A stretch of 64,000 nt of DNA, from assembly GCA_022432975.1 (NCBI GenBank), contig CM039509.1, positions 16,898,324 to 16,962,323 of the forward strand, in the 5' to 3' direction. This DNA is from Begonia masoniana. Lineage: Eukaryota > Streptophyta > Magnoliopsida > Cucurbitales > Begoniaceae. The translations under genes and the position numbers were made by a program. The notes beneath the pieces are model-generated. The model saw only the letters and a program-made list of their open reading frames with translations, was not told the DNA's origin and did no database searches. Positions 45,072-56,426 of this stretch are shown here, piece after piece (within the stretch, counting starts at the first letter, position 1; each line of letters starts with the position of its first letter).

Positions 45072-45569
45072 CTTGATCAAAGGTTGAGATTATGCCATGT
45101 CTTTGATCCTTGTTGCCACTAACACTTGTACCTGCAAATTTCATTACTTAAGTGTGGGCTCTCCTTTGGGCTAAGTCTCCATTTTTGTCCAATTTGTGGA
45201 AGGGCTTTTCTCCTTTATTGGCAAAGTCTTCAACCCATCATACACTAATCCTAACTACACAATCTATCGCATGATGCAATTTAAATAATTAATACAAGAA
45301 GGCTAGAGTTTGCAAAAATAAGTTCAAAAATAAAAATTACAAAGTTTGAGGGCTGGGAAGACAAATTCTCATTGGGCCACTTGATGATGCCATTTCAATG
45401 CTCCAAGTGAGGAGGTGCACTGGTTGATTCTTATCTTTTGCATTGGGCTCCCAAGTGAAGTCCACTATAGGACCTAAGCCTGCAAGAAAAGCAAACTCCT
45501 CAATAAAGTTGTTAAGTAAATTAATTTGCCCTAGTTTGACATCTTGTGATGGTCCTCGTTGGCATGTCA
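45072..45569 (-). mobile_element. C-element 3' LTR, first part (minus strand)
   Basis: Read on the minus strand, the LTR starts TGACATGCC at 45569 after a polypurine tract (plus-strand complement TCCCCTCC, 45570-45577). A frame of 77 codons (45570 down to 45337) begins at the border, as in NA2. The acceptor-like TTCTTGCAG/G has its last base at 45480, about 90 bases inside. The LTR is interrupted at CATTG by NA2 copy 2 and continues at 24678 going left. Confidence 0.8.
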
Positions 45570-45577
45570 TCCCCTCC

Positions 45578-47415
45578 AGGTGGCTAAGGCTTTTGACCTC
45601 AAATCCATTGATTCAGCCTCCTCTTCACATCCCAATTCTCCAATGTAAGGGGACAAATATTAAACATTAAAGGTGGATAACACCCCATACTCGCTAGGTA
45701 ATTCCAACTTGTAAGCATTATTATTTATTCGTTCTAATATTTTGAAAGGACCTTCAGCTCCAGGTAGGAGTTTAGAGCGTTTCTTGACTGGAAATCGTTC
45801 TTTACGGAGGTGTAACTACACAAAATCTCGCACGTTGAAGATTACTTCTTTTCTATAGTTTGGCAAACCTTCTCATGCAATTTTTTAATTTGCTCTTCTT
45901 TATTGGACCTTGAATGGTTTACAAGGTCCTTAGTAGGAATGGGAATAAGGTCTAGTGGTTATTGCGAATTAAATCCATAGGCTACCTCAAAGGGCGTTTG
46001 CTGGGTGGTGGAGTGAAGGCTTCTGTTGTAACATAATTCAATTTGGGGTAGCACTATGTCCCAATTGGTTAAATTTTTACCCACTAAACTGCGAAGAAGG
46101 GTACCCAAGGTCCTATTATTGACCACTTCCGTTTGGAGATGGAATGAAGTACTAAAACATAACTTAGTCCCTAATTTCTTCCATAAGGTCTTCCAAAAAG
46201 TGCTTAAAAATTTTGTATCTAGATCAGACATATTGATTGAGGCACTCCATGGAGTCTAACTATTTCCTTAAAGAACAGGTCAGCTATAGCACTAGAGTCA
46301 TAAGTTTTGTTACAGGCGATAAAATGTGTCATCTTGGATAATCGGTCCACGACAACCAAAATAGAGTCTTTATTATGACCCATTCGTGGTAACCCTAAGA
46401 CGAAATCAATGCTAATTTCGACCCAATGATGAGTAGGAATTGGTAAGGGAAGGTATAGTCCTTGGGGTAAAACTCTACTTTTGGCCTTATTATAAGTAAT
46501 GCACTGCTCAATGGAATCGTGCACATCTTTCATCATATGTCGCCAATAGAATCGTTCTTTCAACAGCTCAAGGGTCTTCTTTTCTCCAAAATGTCTGAAC
46601 AATCCTCCACTATGGGCTTTCTTAATAAGGCATTGTCTCACACTACAATTGGGTATGCACAATTTACCTCCTTTCATAAAAAATCCATCAATGATATTGT
46701 ATCCTCCGTCTGCCTTGTCTTGGCAATTTTGGTAAGGCATCCCAAAGTCTTTGTCGGATTCGTACATATTCTTTATCCACTCAAATATGAAGAATCTAAC
46801 GCCTAGTTCCGTCAAGAGGATTCTTTTACGTGATAGTGCATCGGCAACAATGTTATCGGATCCTTTTAAATATTTCAAAATGTATGGAAATCTTTCTAAG
46901 AATTCCACCCATTTCGCATGTCTCTTAATGAGTTTGTGTTGACTCTTAATGTGTTTAAGGGATTGATGGTCAGAATGAAACCCAAACTCTTTGGATAGAA
47001 GCTAATGCTGCCAGTGCTCAATGGCTCGAATAACGACATAGAACTCCTTATCATAGGTGGAGTAACTAAGCGTGGCTCCTTTTAACTTTTAACTTAAATA
47101 TGCAAGAGGCTTGCCTTCGTGCATCAATACAGCTCCAATGCCAACTCTAGAGGCGTCACTCTTGATTTCAAACACCTTGTTAAAATCAGGTAGTGCCAAT
47201 ACCGAGGATTGATAAAGTTTCTCCTTAATCAAGTAGAAGCTATTTTGACATGCGGGAGTCTAAACAAAATAAATTCCTTTCTTCGTGAGGTCGGTAATGG
47301 GAGCGACTAATGAAATGAAGTCTTTAATAAACCTCCTATAAAAAGAAGCTAATCCGTGAAAACTACGGACTTCAGTTATGCTATTGCGTATGGGTCAATC
47401 CTTAATGGCCTTAAT
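45578..47415 (-). pseudogene. pol: pol remnant of element C: RT end, RNase H, integrase (minus strand)
   Basis: Read on the minus strand from 47415, it starts inside the RT connection (KAIKDWP) and passes the RNase H ([18 protein letters not shown]) with several stops and frame changes. The integrase is then open from 46908 to 46219: VADALSRKRILLTELGVRFF, and the zinc finger with CITYNKAK, where the second cysteine of CxxC is tyrosine. The core follows with SIDFVLGLPRMGHNKDS and [15 protein letters not shown]. It continues at 46231-45959 (SDLDTKF with the second aspartate, [20 protein letters not shown] holding the glutamate, [10 protein letters not shown]). Closely related to CRL pol. The 5' part is cut by LTR-D at 47415. 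Not functional. Confidence 0.87.
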
Positions 47416-48867
47416 TGTAACACCCGATAATTTTTCCTCAATGTGTACTGCTTTAGATTTAATTAAGTTATGGATCTTAAAATTATTTAAATTTAGAAAG
47501 GAAGGATTGGAGAGTCAAATTATGGAATTTAACGGGTTATTTAGTTTATTAAAAACTTGGGATTTTATTTGGAAGAGGGTTTCTAAAATTTTAGGTCGAG
47601 TGGATGTGAAATTAACAGAAATACGGAAGTTCAAATATGTGAGGGCAATTTAGTCAGTTAACTAAAATAATAAAAAAATAAATAATGAAAAAATAAATAT
47701 AGAAACGGAATGGCTTCATGAAGAAGCCATTCTGCTTCGCTTCTGTAACCCGAGCCCCGACGGGAGAAGAGCGCGAGCGACCTCCCTCCGACGGCGACCA
47801 TGCGATTCCAGCCACCGTTCAGACGAGCGAACTCCGGCGAACTGAAGCAAGAGCTCGGTTTGGCTTTCTCCGCGCCAGACCCGACCAAAAACAGGTAGCT
47901 TCTCTTCCCTGTTTTCGTTCTGCTTGAGGCCGTGAATGGCGAGCCAGCTTGGGCTCCGACCACCGGCCATTTTTTTGGCTAGTCTCGGCATCAAATGGCT
48001 GGGCTTAGAACGGCATGAATGGTCAGGCAAGGGAGAGTGCTGATTGGGGCTGAAAATCGAGAACTCCCAATGTGTGGGGTTCGGGTTCTCTAGGTTAAGC
48101 CCTGGAATTCCATTAAATTGTGCTTATTGGATGTGAGGGGGATTGATTGGTGAGGAAATTGGTGTGAATTGATGAAAAACCATAAAAGGGGAAAATTTTG
48201 ATTTAGGGCAGAATCGGGTTTTTGCCATTAACCTAGCTACGGCGTTTGTTTTAAAATTCCTTTTGACAGGTTAAAATAGGTTATTAGAGGAGTACGTGGC
48301 CGCTGGAATTGTTTGATTCCGATAACCGACGCAAAAGTTACGTTCGTCTGAAGTTTGGATCGGTTTTTAAGGAACCCCAATTAGTGGTCATTTAGTTAGG
48401 TTTTAGTTGGATTAGGATAGAAATAGTAGTTTGAGAGTAAATTGGTGAATGTAAGCTCAATTTTAATGAAGTCTTAATATTTGTCGTAGGTCAAGCCATA
48501 GGTGACGTGATGTGCCAAACCCAGCGAGCTAGAACGCCAGGTAAGTAATGAATTGTGTGTTTTGTCGCCTTCAGGCCTACACCGCAGAACGATAGGATTT
48601 ATTGTTTGATAGTGTATTGTTTGGTGTTTGAGTATTGTTTGATAAATTGCTGGGTTGTTATTATTTGGTGTTTGAGTGTTGTGTGATGAAATTCTTGGTT
48701 GTTGTTTGGTGTTTGAATATTGTGTGAATGACATATGTAATGTTGAAGCTATGAAAATAAGAGTGGTAAGCATGAAATATGTAAGAAAAGCACTAGAGAG
48801 TTAAATGCCTCGTCGTTAAAGTGTAGGAATGCACAGAGGATTTAACGACTCGTCGTTAAGGTGCTAG
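47416..48867 (+). mobile_element. LTR-D, left part (F-type LTR), interrupted by TEK
   Basis: Starts TGTAACACCCGATAATTTT inside the C-element pol. Similar to LTR-F in several blocks (about 47895-47985, 48540-48600) and ends here in one pair of GCACTAGAG minisatellite halves. The TEK element begins at 48868; the rest of D must lie beyond the window. It is therefore unknown whether D is a solo LTR. Confidence 0.85.
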
Positions 48868-49027
48868 TGTAACACCCGACATTTCGGTCAGGTGATTTTC
48901 TGACCATTTTCATTGTCACCCTCTTATTTAACCTTTATGATTTAAATTTAATGTTAAGATAAAATTATTACAAGTTGAGTAAAACTAGGTTGGGTGGCAG
49001 TTTTGTAATTAAAATTTATGGGTTAGG

Positions 49028-49035
49028 TATATATA
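49028..49035 (+). promoter_or_regulatory. TATA box of TEK LTR 1
   Basis: TATATATA; LTR 2 (56587-56594) and LTR 3 (63482-63489) read TATAAATA. The short distance to the LTR start means most of the LTR, including the minisatellite, lies downstream of the likely start site. Confidence 0.6.
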
Positions 49036-50577
49036 GGAAATGGAAACCTTAAACCTCATTTATTACCACTGTAGCCGACATTCCCTCTCGGCGATTCCTT
49101 CTCTCCCAAGCTTTTACTCTCGGCTATCAGAACCTCCCCTTGCCGACGGCTGGTTTCAGCCTGCTTTTCTCTGCAATCTGCAACCGAGGTATGAAATGGA
49201 CAATGTAGTCATTTATTAGTGATTAAAGCTCTGCTTTCAACTCGGCATTTGAGTTCGGAAATCTAGCAGTGGCCGAGTAGTTTTAGACTCTTTTAAGTCT
49301 GAGAGTAGAAATGCCATCCCAAATCGATTCTGAACATTTTAAAGTAACCAACTCGGATTTAATCAATGGTAAAACCTGTCCACCTAGTTTCGGATTTCAG
49401 ACTGCAGTGTGTCAAACAGTGGAATCGGAATGACTTTAGCTGTTAGATTCTAGGATGACCTTCGAGTAGAACTTTTAGGACTTTATTTTAACTACTGTAA
49501 TGTGGAATGTTTTAGGTGAAGAAGTTGAAGAGAAAGTGATTCAAGTTGCTAAGGAATCCAGGTAAGTGAATGTACTAAGTTTCCGGCCAATAGGGCCCTA
49601 CATCAAAGGATTATGTTACATTTAGTGAACGTTGTCAGTTATAAGTTCGATGAAATGTCGATGGATATGATTCTGGTATTCTGATATACTCCCCTGTCTT
49701 AGTTCGATGATTAAGTGCATTTATGTTATGCATCATGTTTTACTTCTCAAGCATATGAAAATGTTTTGAAATATGTTTTCCCATGAATAAGATAAGAAGA
49801 TAAAACTTATGCAACGTGGTTAAGTGAGGGTTGGGGGTGGTTCGGCGCATGTCACAGTCCGCAGTAGGACATATGAATACGACCCGCAGTAGGGACCATG
49901 ATCAAACTCACTGTCGAACCCCCTTTACCAGTACAAATCCTCTCTTAATCCACATAATGTAATGAAGAATACGAATGATGAATATGAGCATGTCCATGAA
50001 TGATGATTATGATCAATGAATACGAGATACGATTATGAATGATGATTAAGACTAAGTACACGAAAAGAAAAGACTCATGAGCATGTTTTTCTCCAAGTTA
50101 TGCATTCATGAACTCATAATAGTTTGCATTCCTTACTAAGTCTTAGGCTTACAGTTACACCTTATGATGTAGGTGAAGAAATATCAGGTGAGGATTTCAA
50201 GATTGATGAAAGTGTCTGAGTTCGGTTGCTGGAAGTGATCAGGGTGGAAAATCTGTGGCTGGATGGCGAACATGACTCTCTGGTTTAAGCTTTTAGATTT
50301 TAATAATGTTTATGAACAAGGAAGTCTAAGTATGATGAGTTTACTTTCGAATATTGAGCTTTAAGTCTGTCTAATATGAGTACTGAGTCTGAAATATTTG
50401 TGAAGATATAGAATGAGTTATTTTACCTAAGTCTTCCGCTGTGTGAGTTTGAATGAATTTATGGATTATTCCGATGAGTTTTGGCCATTAAGATTTAAGT
50501 TACGAGGTCTACGTTTATCTAGATAGAAGTCTGAGAAAACCAGGATGACTTCCGCTGAGGAATATTGGAGGGAATGA

Positions 50578-51692
50578 GTTTGTCTTCCGGCTGACGTCAT
50601 CGGAAGAGGAAAAGTATTTGTCTTCCGGCTGACGTCATCGGTAGAACGGAAGAGGAAAAGTATTTGTCTTCCGGCTGACGTCATCGGAAGAGGAAAAGTA
50701 TTTGTCTTCCGGCTGACGTCATCGGAAGAGGAAAAGTATTTGTCTTCCGGCTGACGTCATCGGAAGAGGAAAAGTATTTGTCTTCCGGCTGACGTCATCG
50801 GAAGAGGAATTGTGATGGAAGTCGGGAGAGTTTGTCTTCCGGCTGACGTCATCGGAAGAGGAAAAGTATTTGTCTTCCGGCTGACGTCATCGGTAGAAGA
50901 AATGTGATGGAAGTCGGGAGAGTTTGTCTTCCGGCTGACGTCATCGGAAGAGGAAAAGTATTTGTCTTCCGGCTGACGTCATCGGAAGAGGAAAAGTATT
51001 TGTCTTCCGGCTGACGTCATCGGTAGAAGAATTGTGATGGAAGTCGGGAGAGTTTGTCTTCCGGCTGACGTCATCGGAAGAGGAAAAGTATTTGTCTTCC
51101 GGCTGACGTCATCGGAAGAGGAAAAGTATTTGTCTTCCGGCTGACGTTTGTCTTCCGGCTGACGTCATCGGAAGAGGAAAAGTATTTGTCTTCCGGCTGA
51201 CGTCATCGGTAGAAGAAATGTGATGGAAGTCGGGAGAGTTTGTCTTCCGGCTGACGTCATCGGAAGAGGAAAAGTATTTGTCTTCCGGCTGACGTCATCG
51301 GAAGAGGAAAAGTATTTGTCTTCCGGCTGACGTCATCGGTAGAAGAATTGTGATGGAAGTCGGGAGAGTTTGTCTTCCGGCTGACGTCATCGGAAGAGGA
51401 AAAGTATTTGTCTTCCGGCTGACGTCATCGGAAGAGGAAAAGTATTTGTCTTCCGGCTGACGTCATCGGAAGAGGAAAAGTATTTGTCTTCCGGCTGACG
51501 TCATCGGAAGAGGAAAAGTATTTGTCTTCCGGCTGACGTCATCGGAAGAGGAAAAGTATTTGTCTTCCGGCTGACGTCATCGGTAGAAGAATTGTGATGG
51601 AAGTCGGGAGAGTTTGTCTTCCGGCTGACGTCATCGGAAGAGGAAAAGTATTTGTCTTCCGGCTGACGTCATCGGAAGAGGAAAAGTATTTG
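50578..51692 (+). repeat. 38-bp minisatellite with TGACGTCA in TEK LTR 1
   Basis: I count 27 copies of GTCTTCCGGCTGACGT, 26 of them completing the palindrome TGACGTCA followed by TCGG. The basic unit is 38 bp; a longer variant with TGTGATGGAAGTCGGGAGAG recurs regularly, giving a higher-order pattern of about three units. One truncated unit is at 51129-51148. TGACGTCA is the classic bZIP/TGA-factor site. Confidence 0.95.
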
Positions 51693-51808
51693 AGTTATGT
51701 TAAGTCAAAAAAAAAAATATAGATGAATAAATATGTGGACTATTATGATCAAGTTACGTCACGAGTTTAGTAACAAACCGAGTTTAAGGATTCGGGGCGT
51801 TACAATTA

Positions 51809-51820
51809 TGGTATCAGAGC
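51809..51820 (+). other. Primer binding site of TEK internal 1
   Basis: TGGTATCAGAGC, four bases after the LTR end; complementary to the 3' end of initiator-Met tRNA. Confidence 0.9.
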
Positions 51821-51964
51821 TAAGCCAGGTTCTAAAATCAGTTCTGTAGACTGCCTCCCAGCACAGATTGCCACCTGAGTACTCTCCAACAACTGTAAGT
51901 GTTTACGATTCTAGTGATGTCATTATGTTAAGATGTGTTTCTATTATTGTTTAGGAATCTCAAG

Positions 51965-54900
51965 ATGGTAAGAGGTCAACAGAGGGAAGACAACGTGGGT
52001 AGTACAACCGTTGCTCAGCTGATAGAATTAGTTAATCGCCAATCACGACAAATAGAACAACTAGTGATTACTAGGGAAGAGCTTGGGAACTCCAGCTCTA
52101 ATGTAACTCATGATCATGGGGGTGAGCGCTTCCACAGGCTTAGGCCACCAACATTTAATGGCCAAATTCCGGACCCTGTGTATGCTGAGGAATGGATTCG
52201 TAAGATTGAGGACATGTTCAAGTATGCAAAAGTAGATGAAGGAGATAGAGTCACCTATGCTGTTTATCATTTGGAGCTGAATGCAAGACATTGGTGGGAT
52301 TCTCTTCAGAGCACTGTTAATGCAGAGACTATGACTTGGGATATGTTTAAGACTGCCTTCTTTGACAAGTACTTCAATAGGACCGTTCAGGCCAGCAAGA
52401 AGAAAGAGTTCATGAATCTGCGACAATCTGGCTCTGTGACAGATTATATATGCAAATTTGATGCTTTATCACGGTTTGCTCCCCGATTGGTTGAGAATGA
52501 TGAGGACAAGATTTATCAATTTGTTCAAGGACTAAAGCCGAGTTTGTATGTGAAGGTAAAGACTTCTGGGATACACAATGTACCTTATGGCGAAGTGACG
52601 GCTAAGGCCTTAGAACTGGAGGAGGCTGAGATGACAGCTTATGCACAGCGTGAGCAACCAAAGAAGTTCACTAAGGAGACTCAACCACCACCACGACAGA
52701 ACAAGGGATGGCAACCCCAGCAGAACAGGAACCAACAACAACAACAGCAAGGTGTTAAGAGATCCTTCAATCCAAGTGATGACCAAGGAAGAGGAAAGCG
52801 ACCTTCGGCTCCCCTATGTTCCAACTGCCAGAAGAATCACCATGGTGAGTGCAAGCTGCACTCTGGCCGTTGCTATAGATGTGACAAGGTTGGACACATA
52901 GCCAGAGACTGCCCGATGCCATCAGACCCGAATCGAATCAGAGTTGCACCAAGAGTCTATGCTATGATGGAGGATGAAGATGCTGAACCACGCACGGTCA
53001 TATCAGGTACCATTATGGTTTGTGGTCTTTCTGCTTATACACTTATTGATACGGGAGCCACACACTCATTCATAGCAACCCTGTTTGTGTGTAAACATAA
53101 GTTAGAACTTTCACCAGTTGATAAACCGTATAGAGTTATGTTACCATCAGGGAAGTCCTTACATTCTGAGCAAATGTTGAAGGGTGATGTTTTGTCCTTA
53201 GGAGATAAGGAGCTATATGTAGAACTGATTATGATTGACATGAAAGGATATGAAATTATTTTAGGAATTGATTGGTTATTTAGGCATTATGCCACGATTA
53301 GTTGTAGGTCTGGCCTAGTTGATTTCCGACCCCCAAATGGCGATCGGTATACCTTCCAAGCTATTCCAAAAATGAGTAAGATACCAATTATATCCCCTCT
53401 AGTGACTCAACGGTTACTGAAGAGTGGTTGTTTGAGTTATCTAGCTAACATAATGGATGTCCGAGTAAAGAATAAGGTGGAACTACAAGATATTCCTACA
53501 GTACGAGAGTTTCCTGAAGCATTCTTGGACGATTTACCGGGACTACCGCCCGATAGAGAGATAGAATTTGTGATTGATACATACCCCGAGGCATTACCTG
53601 TGTCTAAGAACCCTTATCGAATGGCACCTGTTGAGTTAAAAGAATTAAAGGTCCAACTACAGGAATTAGTTGACAAGGGATTTATACGTTCTAGTAGTTC
53701 TCCCTGGGGTGCACCTGTCCTTTTCGTTAAAAAGAAAGATGGTTCTCTTAGAATGTGTATAGACTACAGAGAACTAAATAAGTTGACAGTCAAGAATAAA
53801 TATCCTTTACCCCGGATTGATGACCTGTTTGACCAACTACAAGGAGCTAAGGTGTTCTCAAAGATTGACTTACGTTCGGGATATTACCAACTGAAGGTTA
53901 AGGAAGGAGATATACCAAAGACAGCCTTCAGAACCCGCTACGGACACTATGAATTTCTTGTAATGTCATTTGGACTGACTAACGCGCCTGCAGCTTTCAT
54001 GGACTTGATGAACCGAGTGTTTCGTGAGTACCTGGATAAGTTTGTAATTGTGTTTATAGATGACATTTTAATATACTCACAGACTGAAACCGACCATGCA
54101 GAACATTTGAGAATAGTGTTATCAACCTTAAAACAGCAGCAACTATATGCCAAATTGTCCAAATGTGAATTTTGGCTGGATAAAGTCAACTTTTTAGGTC
54201 ATGTCATTTCTGCTGAGGGCATATCAGTAGATCCAACTAAGGTTCAGGCCGTTAAGGACTGGCCACAGCCAAAGAATGTCAGTGAAGTTCGAAGTTTCCT
54301 TGGTCTGGCTGGCTATTATAGAAAGTTCATTAAAGGATTCTCTATGATAGCTAAACCTTTGACTAATTTAACCAAGAAGGACCTCAAGTACTCTTGGACC
54401 GAAGCTTGTGAAGATAGCTTCCAATCATTGAAACAGAAGTTAACGACAGCCCCACTATTAACTCTCCCAACTGAAGAAGGAAAATTTAGTGTTTATTGTG
54501 ACGCATCCAAGATTGGTTTGGGATGTGTTTTGATGCAAGAAGGTAAAGTTGTGGCGTATGCCTCTAGGCAGCTAAAAGGTTATGAACAGAATTACCCCAC
54601 TCATGATTTAGAGCTAGCTGCGGTTGTTTTTGCTTTAAAAATTTGGAGGCACTATTTGTATGGACGGCAGTGCGATGTATTTTCTGACCACAAGAGTTTA
54701 AAGTATCTTTTCACCCAAAGGAATTAAACATGAGACAAAGACGTTGGTTAGAATTTGTTAAGGACTATGACTTTGAAATCAAGTATCACCCGGGTAAGGC
54801 TAATGCTGTAGCCGATGCCTTGAGCAGGATGTCAAAGACAATGCAACCCGCAATGTCAGTTTTGTCTGCACCCTTGAGGACTGAAGTTCAGAAGTTTGAA

Positions 54901-56385
54901 TTGGAACTAGTTCTAGAGTTGTCAGCCTTACTTACCGATTTGACCATTCAACCAACGGTTTTGGAAAAGATCAAAGAGTCACAACAGAAGGATTCCGAGG
55001 TGAATAACAGTATGATGAATAAGTTGAAGGATGCCACCTCCGAGTTTAGTCTTTCCAACGATGGAATCCTGAGATTTAGAAATCGATGGTATGTCCCTAG
55101 TGATGAAGAACTACGTAAGTTGATTTTGGCAGAGGCTCACTCGTCTTCCTTTTCTGTACATCCTGGTAGCACCAAGATGTATCGAGACTTGAAGTTACTT
55201 TATTGGTGGCCTAATATGAAGAGGGATGTCGCCAAGTATGTAGAGTCATGCTTGGTATGCCAGCAAGTTAAAGCAGAGCACCAACGACCAGGGGGTACCC
55301 TTCAGCCTCTACCTATTCCCGAATGGAAGTGGGAAAACATTGCCATGGATTTTGTCGTAGGTTTACCTAAGACAACTAGAGGACATGACAGTATATGGGT
55401 TGTGATTGATAGGATGACAAAGTCAGCTCATTTCTTACCTGTTAAGACAACCTACACGATGGACCAACTTGCTAATCTTTATGTTCAAGAAATTATCAGA
55501 TTGCATGGGATTCCCGTATCCATAGTTTCTGACCGTGACCCTAGATTCACCTCCCGATTCTGGAAAAGTTTACAAGGTACCTTAGACACAAAATTATCCT
55601 TCAGCACCGCCTTTCACCCGCAGACAGATGGACAATCCGAGAGGACCATTCAGATACTCGAGGATATGTTGAGAGCATGTGTGCTAGACTTTCAGACTAC
55701 ATGGAGTAGACACCTACCTCTGATTGAGTTTTCTTACAACAACAGTTACCAGTCCACTATTGGTATGGCACCCTATGAAGCTTTGTATGGCAGGAAATGT
55801 AGGTCACCTTTGTACTGGGATGAGGTTGGCGAAGCAAAACTTTTAGGCCCCGAGATTTTACAACAGATGTCAGACAAGATTACGATTATTAGGAGGAGAA
55901 TGTTAACTGCACAAAGCCGACAGAAGAGTTATGCGGACCAAAGAAGAAGAGATCTTGAATTTTCTGTTGGTGATGAAGTTTTCCTGAAGATTTCACCATT
56001 TCGAGGAGTCTTAAGATTTGGTAAAAAGGGAAAGCTTAATCCACGATTTGTTGGACCATTCCCTGTCTTAGCAAGAATTGGCAGTACAGCCTATAGATTA
56101 CTTTTGCCCCCATCTTTGGAAAAGGTTCACAATGTCTTTCATGTGTCTATGCTAAGGAAATGCATACGTGATCCGACTCAGGTTGTTGAACCGACAGAAA
56201 TTGAAGTTGAGCCTAATTTAGTATATGAAGAGAAACCAATACAGATTTTGGAATATGCAGTCAAGACTCTGAGAAACAAAGAGATTCCATTGGTGAAAGT
56301 TTTATGGACAAATCACGGCATTGAAGAAGCCACATGGGAAAGACAGCAGGAGATGCTGGACAAATATCCTAAGTTATTTGCTTGA
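51965..56385 (+). pseudogene. gag-pol: gag-pol polyprotein of TEK internal 1 (one frameshift)
   Basis: Single gag-pol reading frame of a Tekay/Del-like chromovirus. The start chosen is ATG 51965 ([10 protein letters not shown]); the frame is open upstream but lacks ATG. Order: capsid ([26 protein letters not shown]); zinc knuckle [14 protein letters not shown] at 52871-52913; protease with the DTG triad ([11 protein letters not shown]) near 53042; RT with FIDDILIYS near 54053. RNase H begins [10 protein letters not shown] near 54494. The integrase has [26 protein letters not shown] and SERT (the catalytic D, D and E near 55345, 55530 and 55639). The C-terminal chromodomain ends VKVLWTNHGIEEATWE...YPKLFA. 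Only one lesion is seen: a base missing from an A run near 54717, which brings a stop at 54725-54727. The downstream frame is open at 54730-56385. Confidence 0.93.
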
Positions 56386-56416
56386 GCAATTTTCGAGGAC
56401 GAAAATTTTGTTTAAT

Positions 56417-56426
56417 GAGGGGTGGA
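56417..56426 (+). other. Polypurine tract of TEK internal 1
   Basis: GAGGGGTGGA immediately before LTR 2; primer for plus-strand DNA. The equivalent at internal 2 reads GGATGGGTGGA. Confidence 0.7.

Larger units (their letters stand above)
48868..51804 (+). mobile_element. TEK LTR 1 (2937 bp)
   Basis: TGTAACACCCGAC...GGCGTTACA. TATA-like TATATATA at 49028-49035, about 160 bases into the LTR. It carries a greatly expanded minisatellite at 50578-51692. Outside the array it matches LTR 2 with about ten differences in the first 1.7 kb by eye. Left flank GCTAG is the likely target site; its partner is outside the window. Confidence 0.93.

Noticed and set aside
50578..51692. CRISPR-like array
   Set aside because: Units are contiguous 38-bp tandem repeats without unique spacers, in a plant LTR; it is a minisatellite.
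51935..51964. Start of TEK gag at 51935
   Set aside because: The codon there is GTG; the first ATG in frame is 51965, following a TTGTTTAG/G context, and is identical in both internal regions.
52061..52426. Minus-strand frames of up to 121 codons opposite gag-pol (also 58955-59320, 53947, 60841)
   Set aside because: Antisense shadows of a strongly coding plus strand; the same in both copies only because the DNA is nearly identical.
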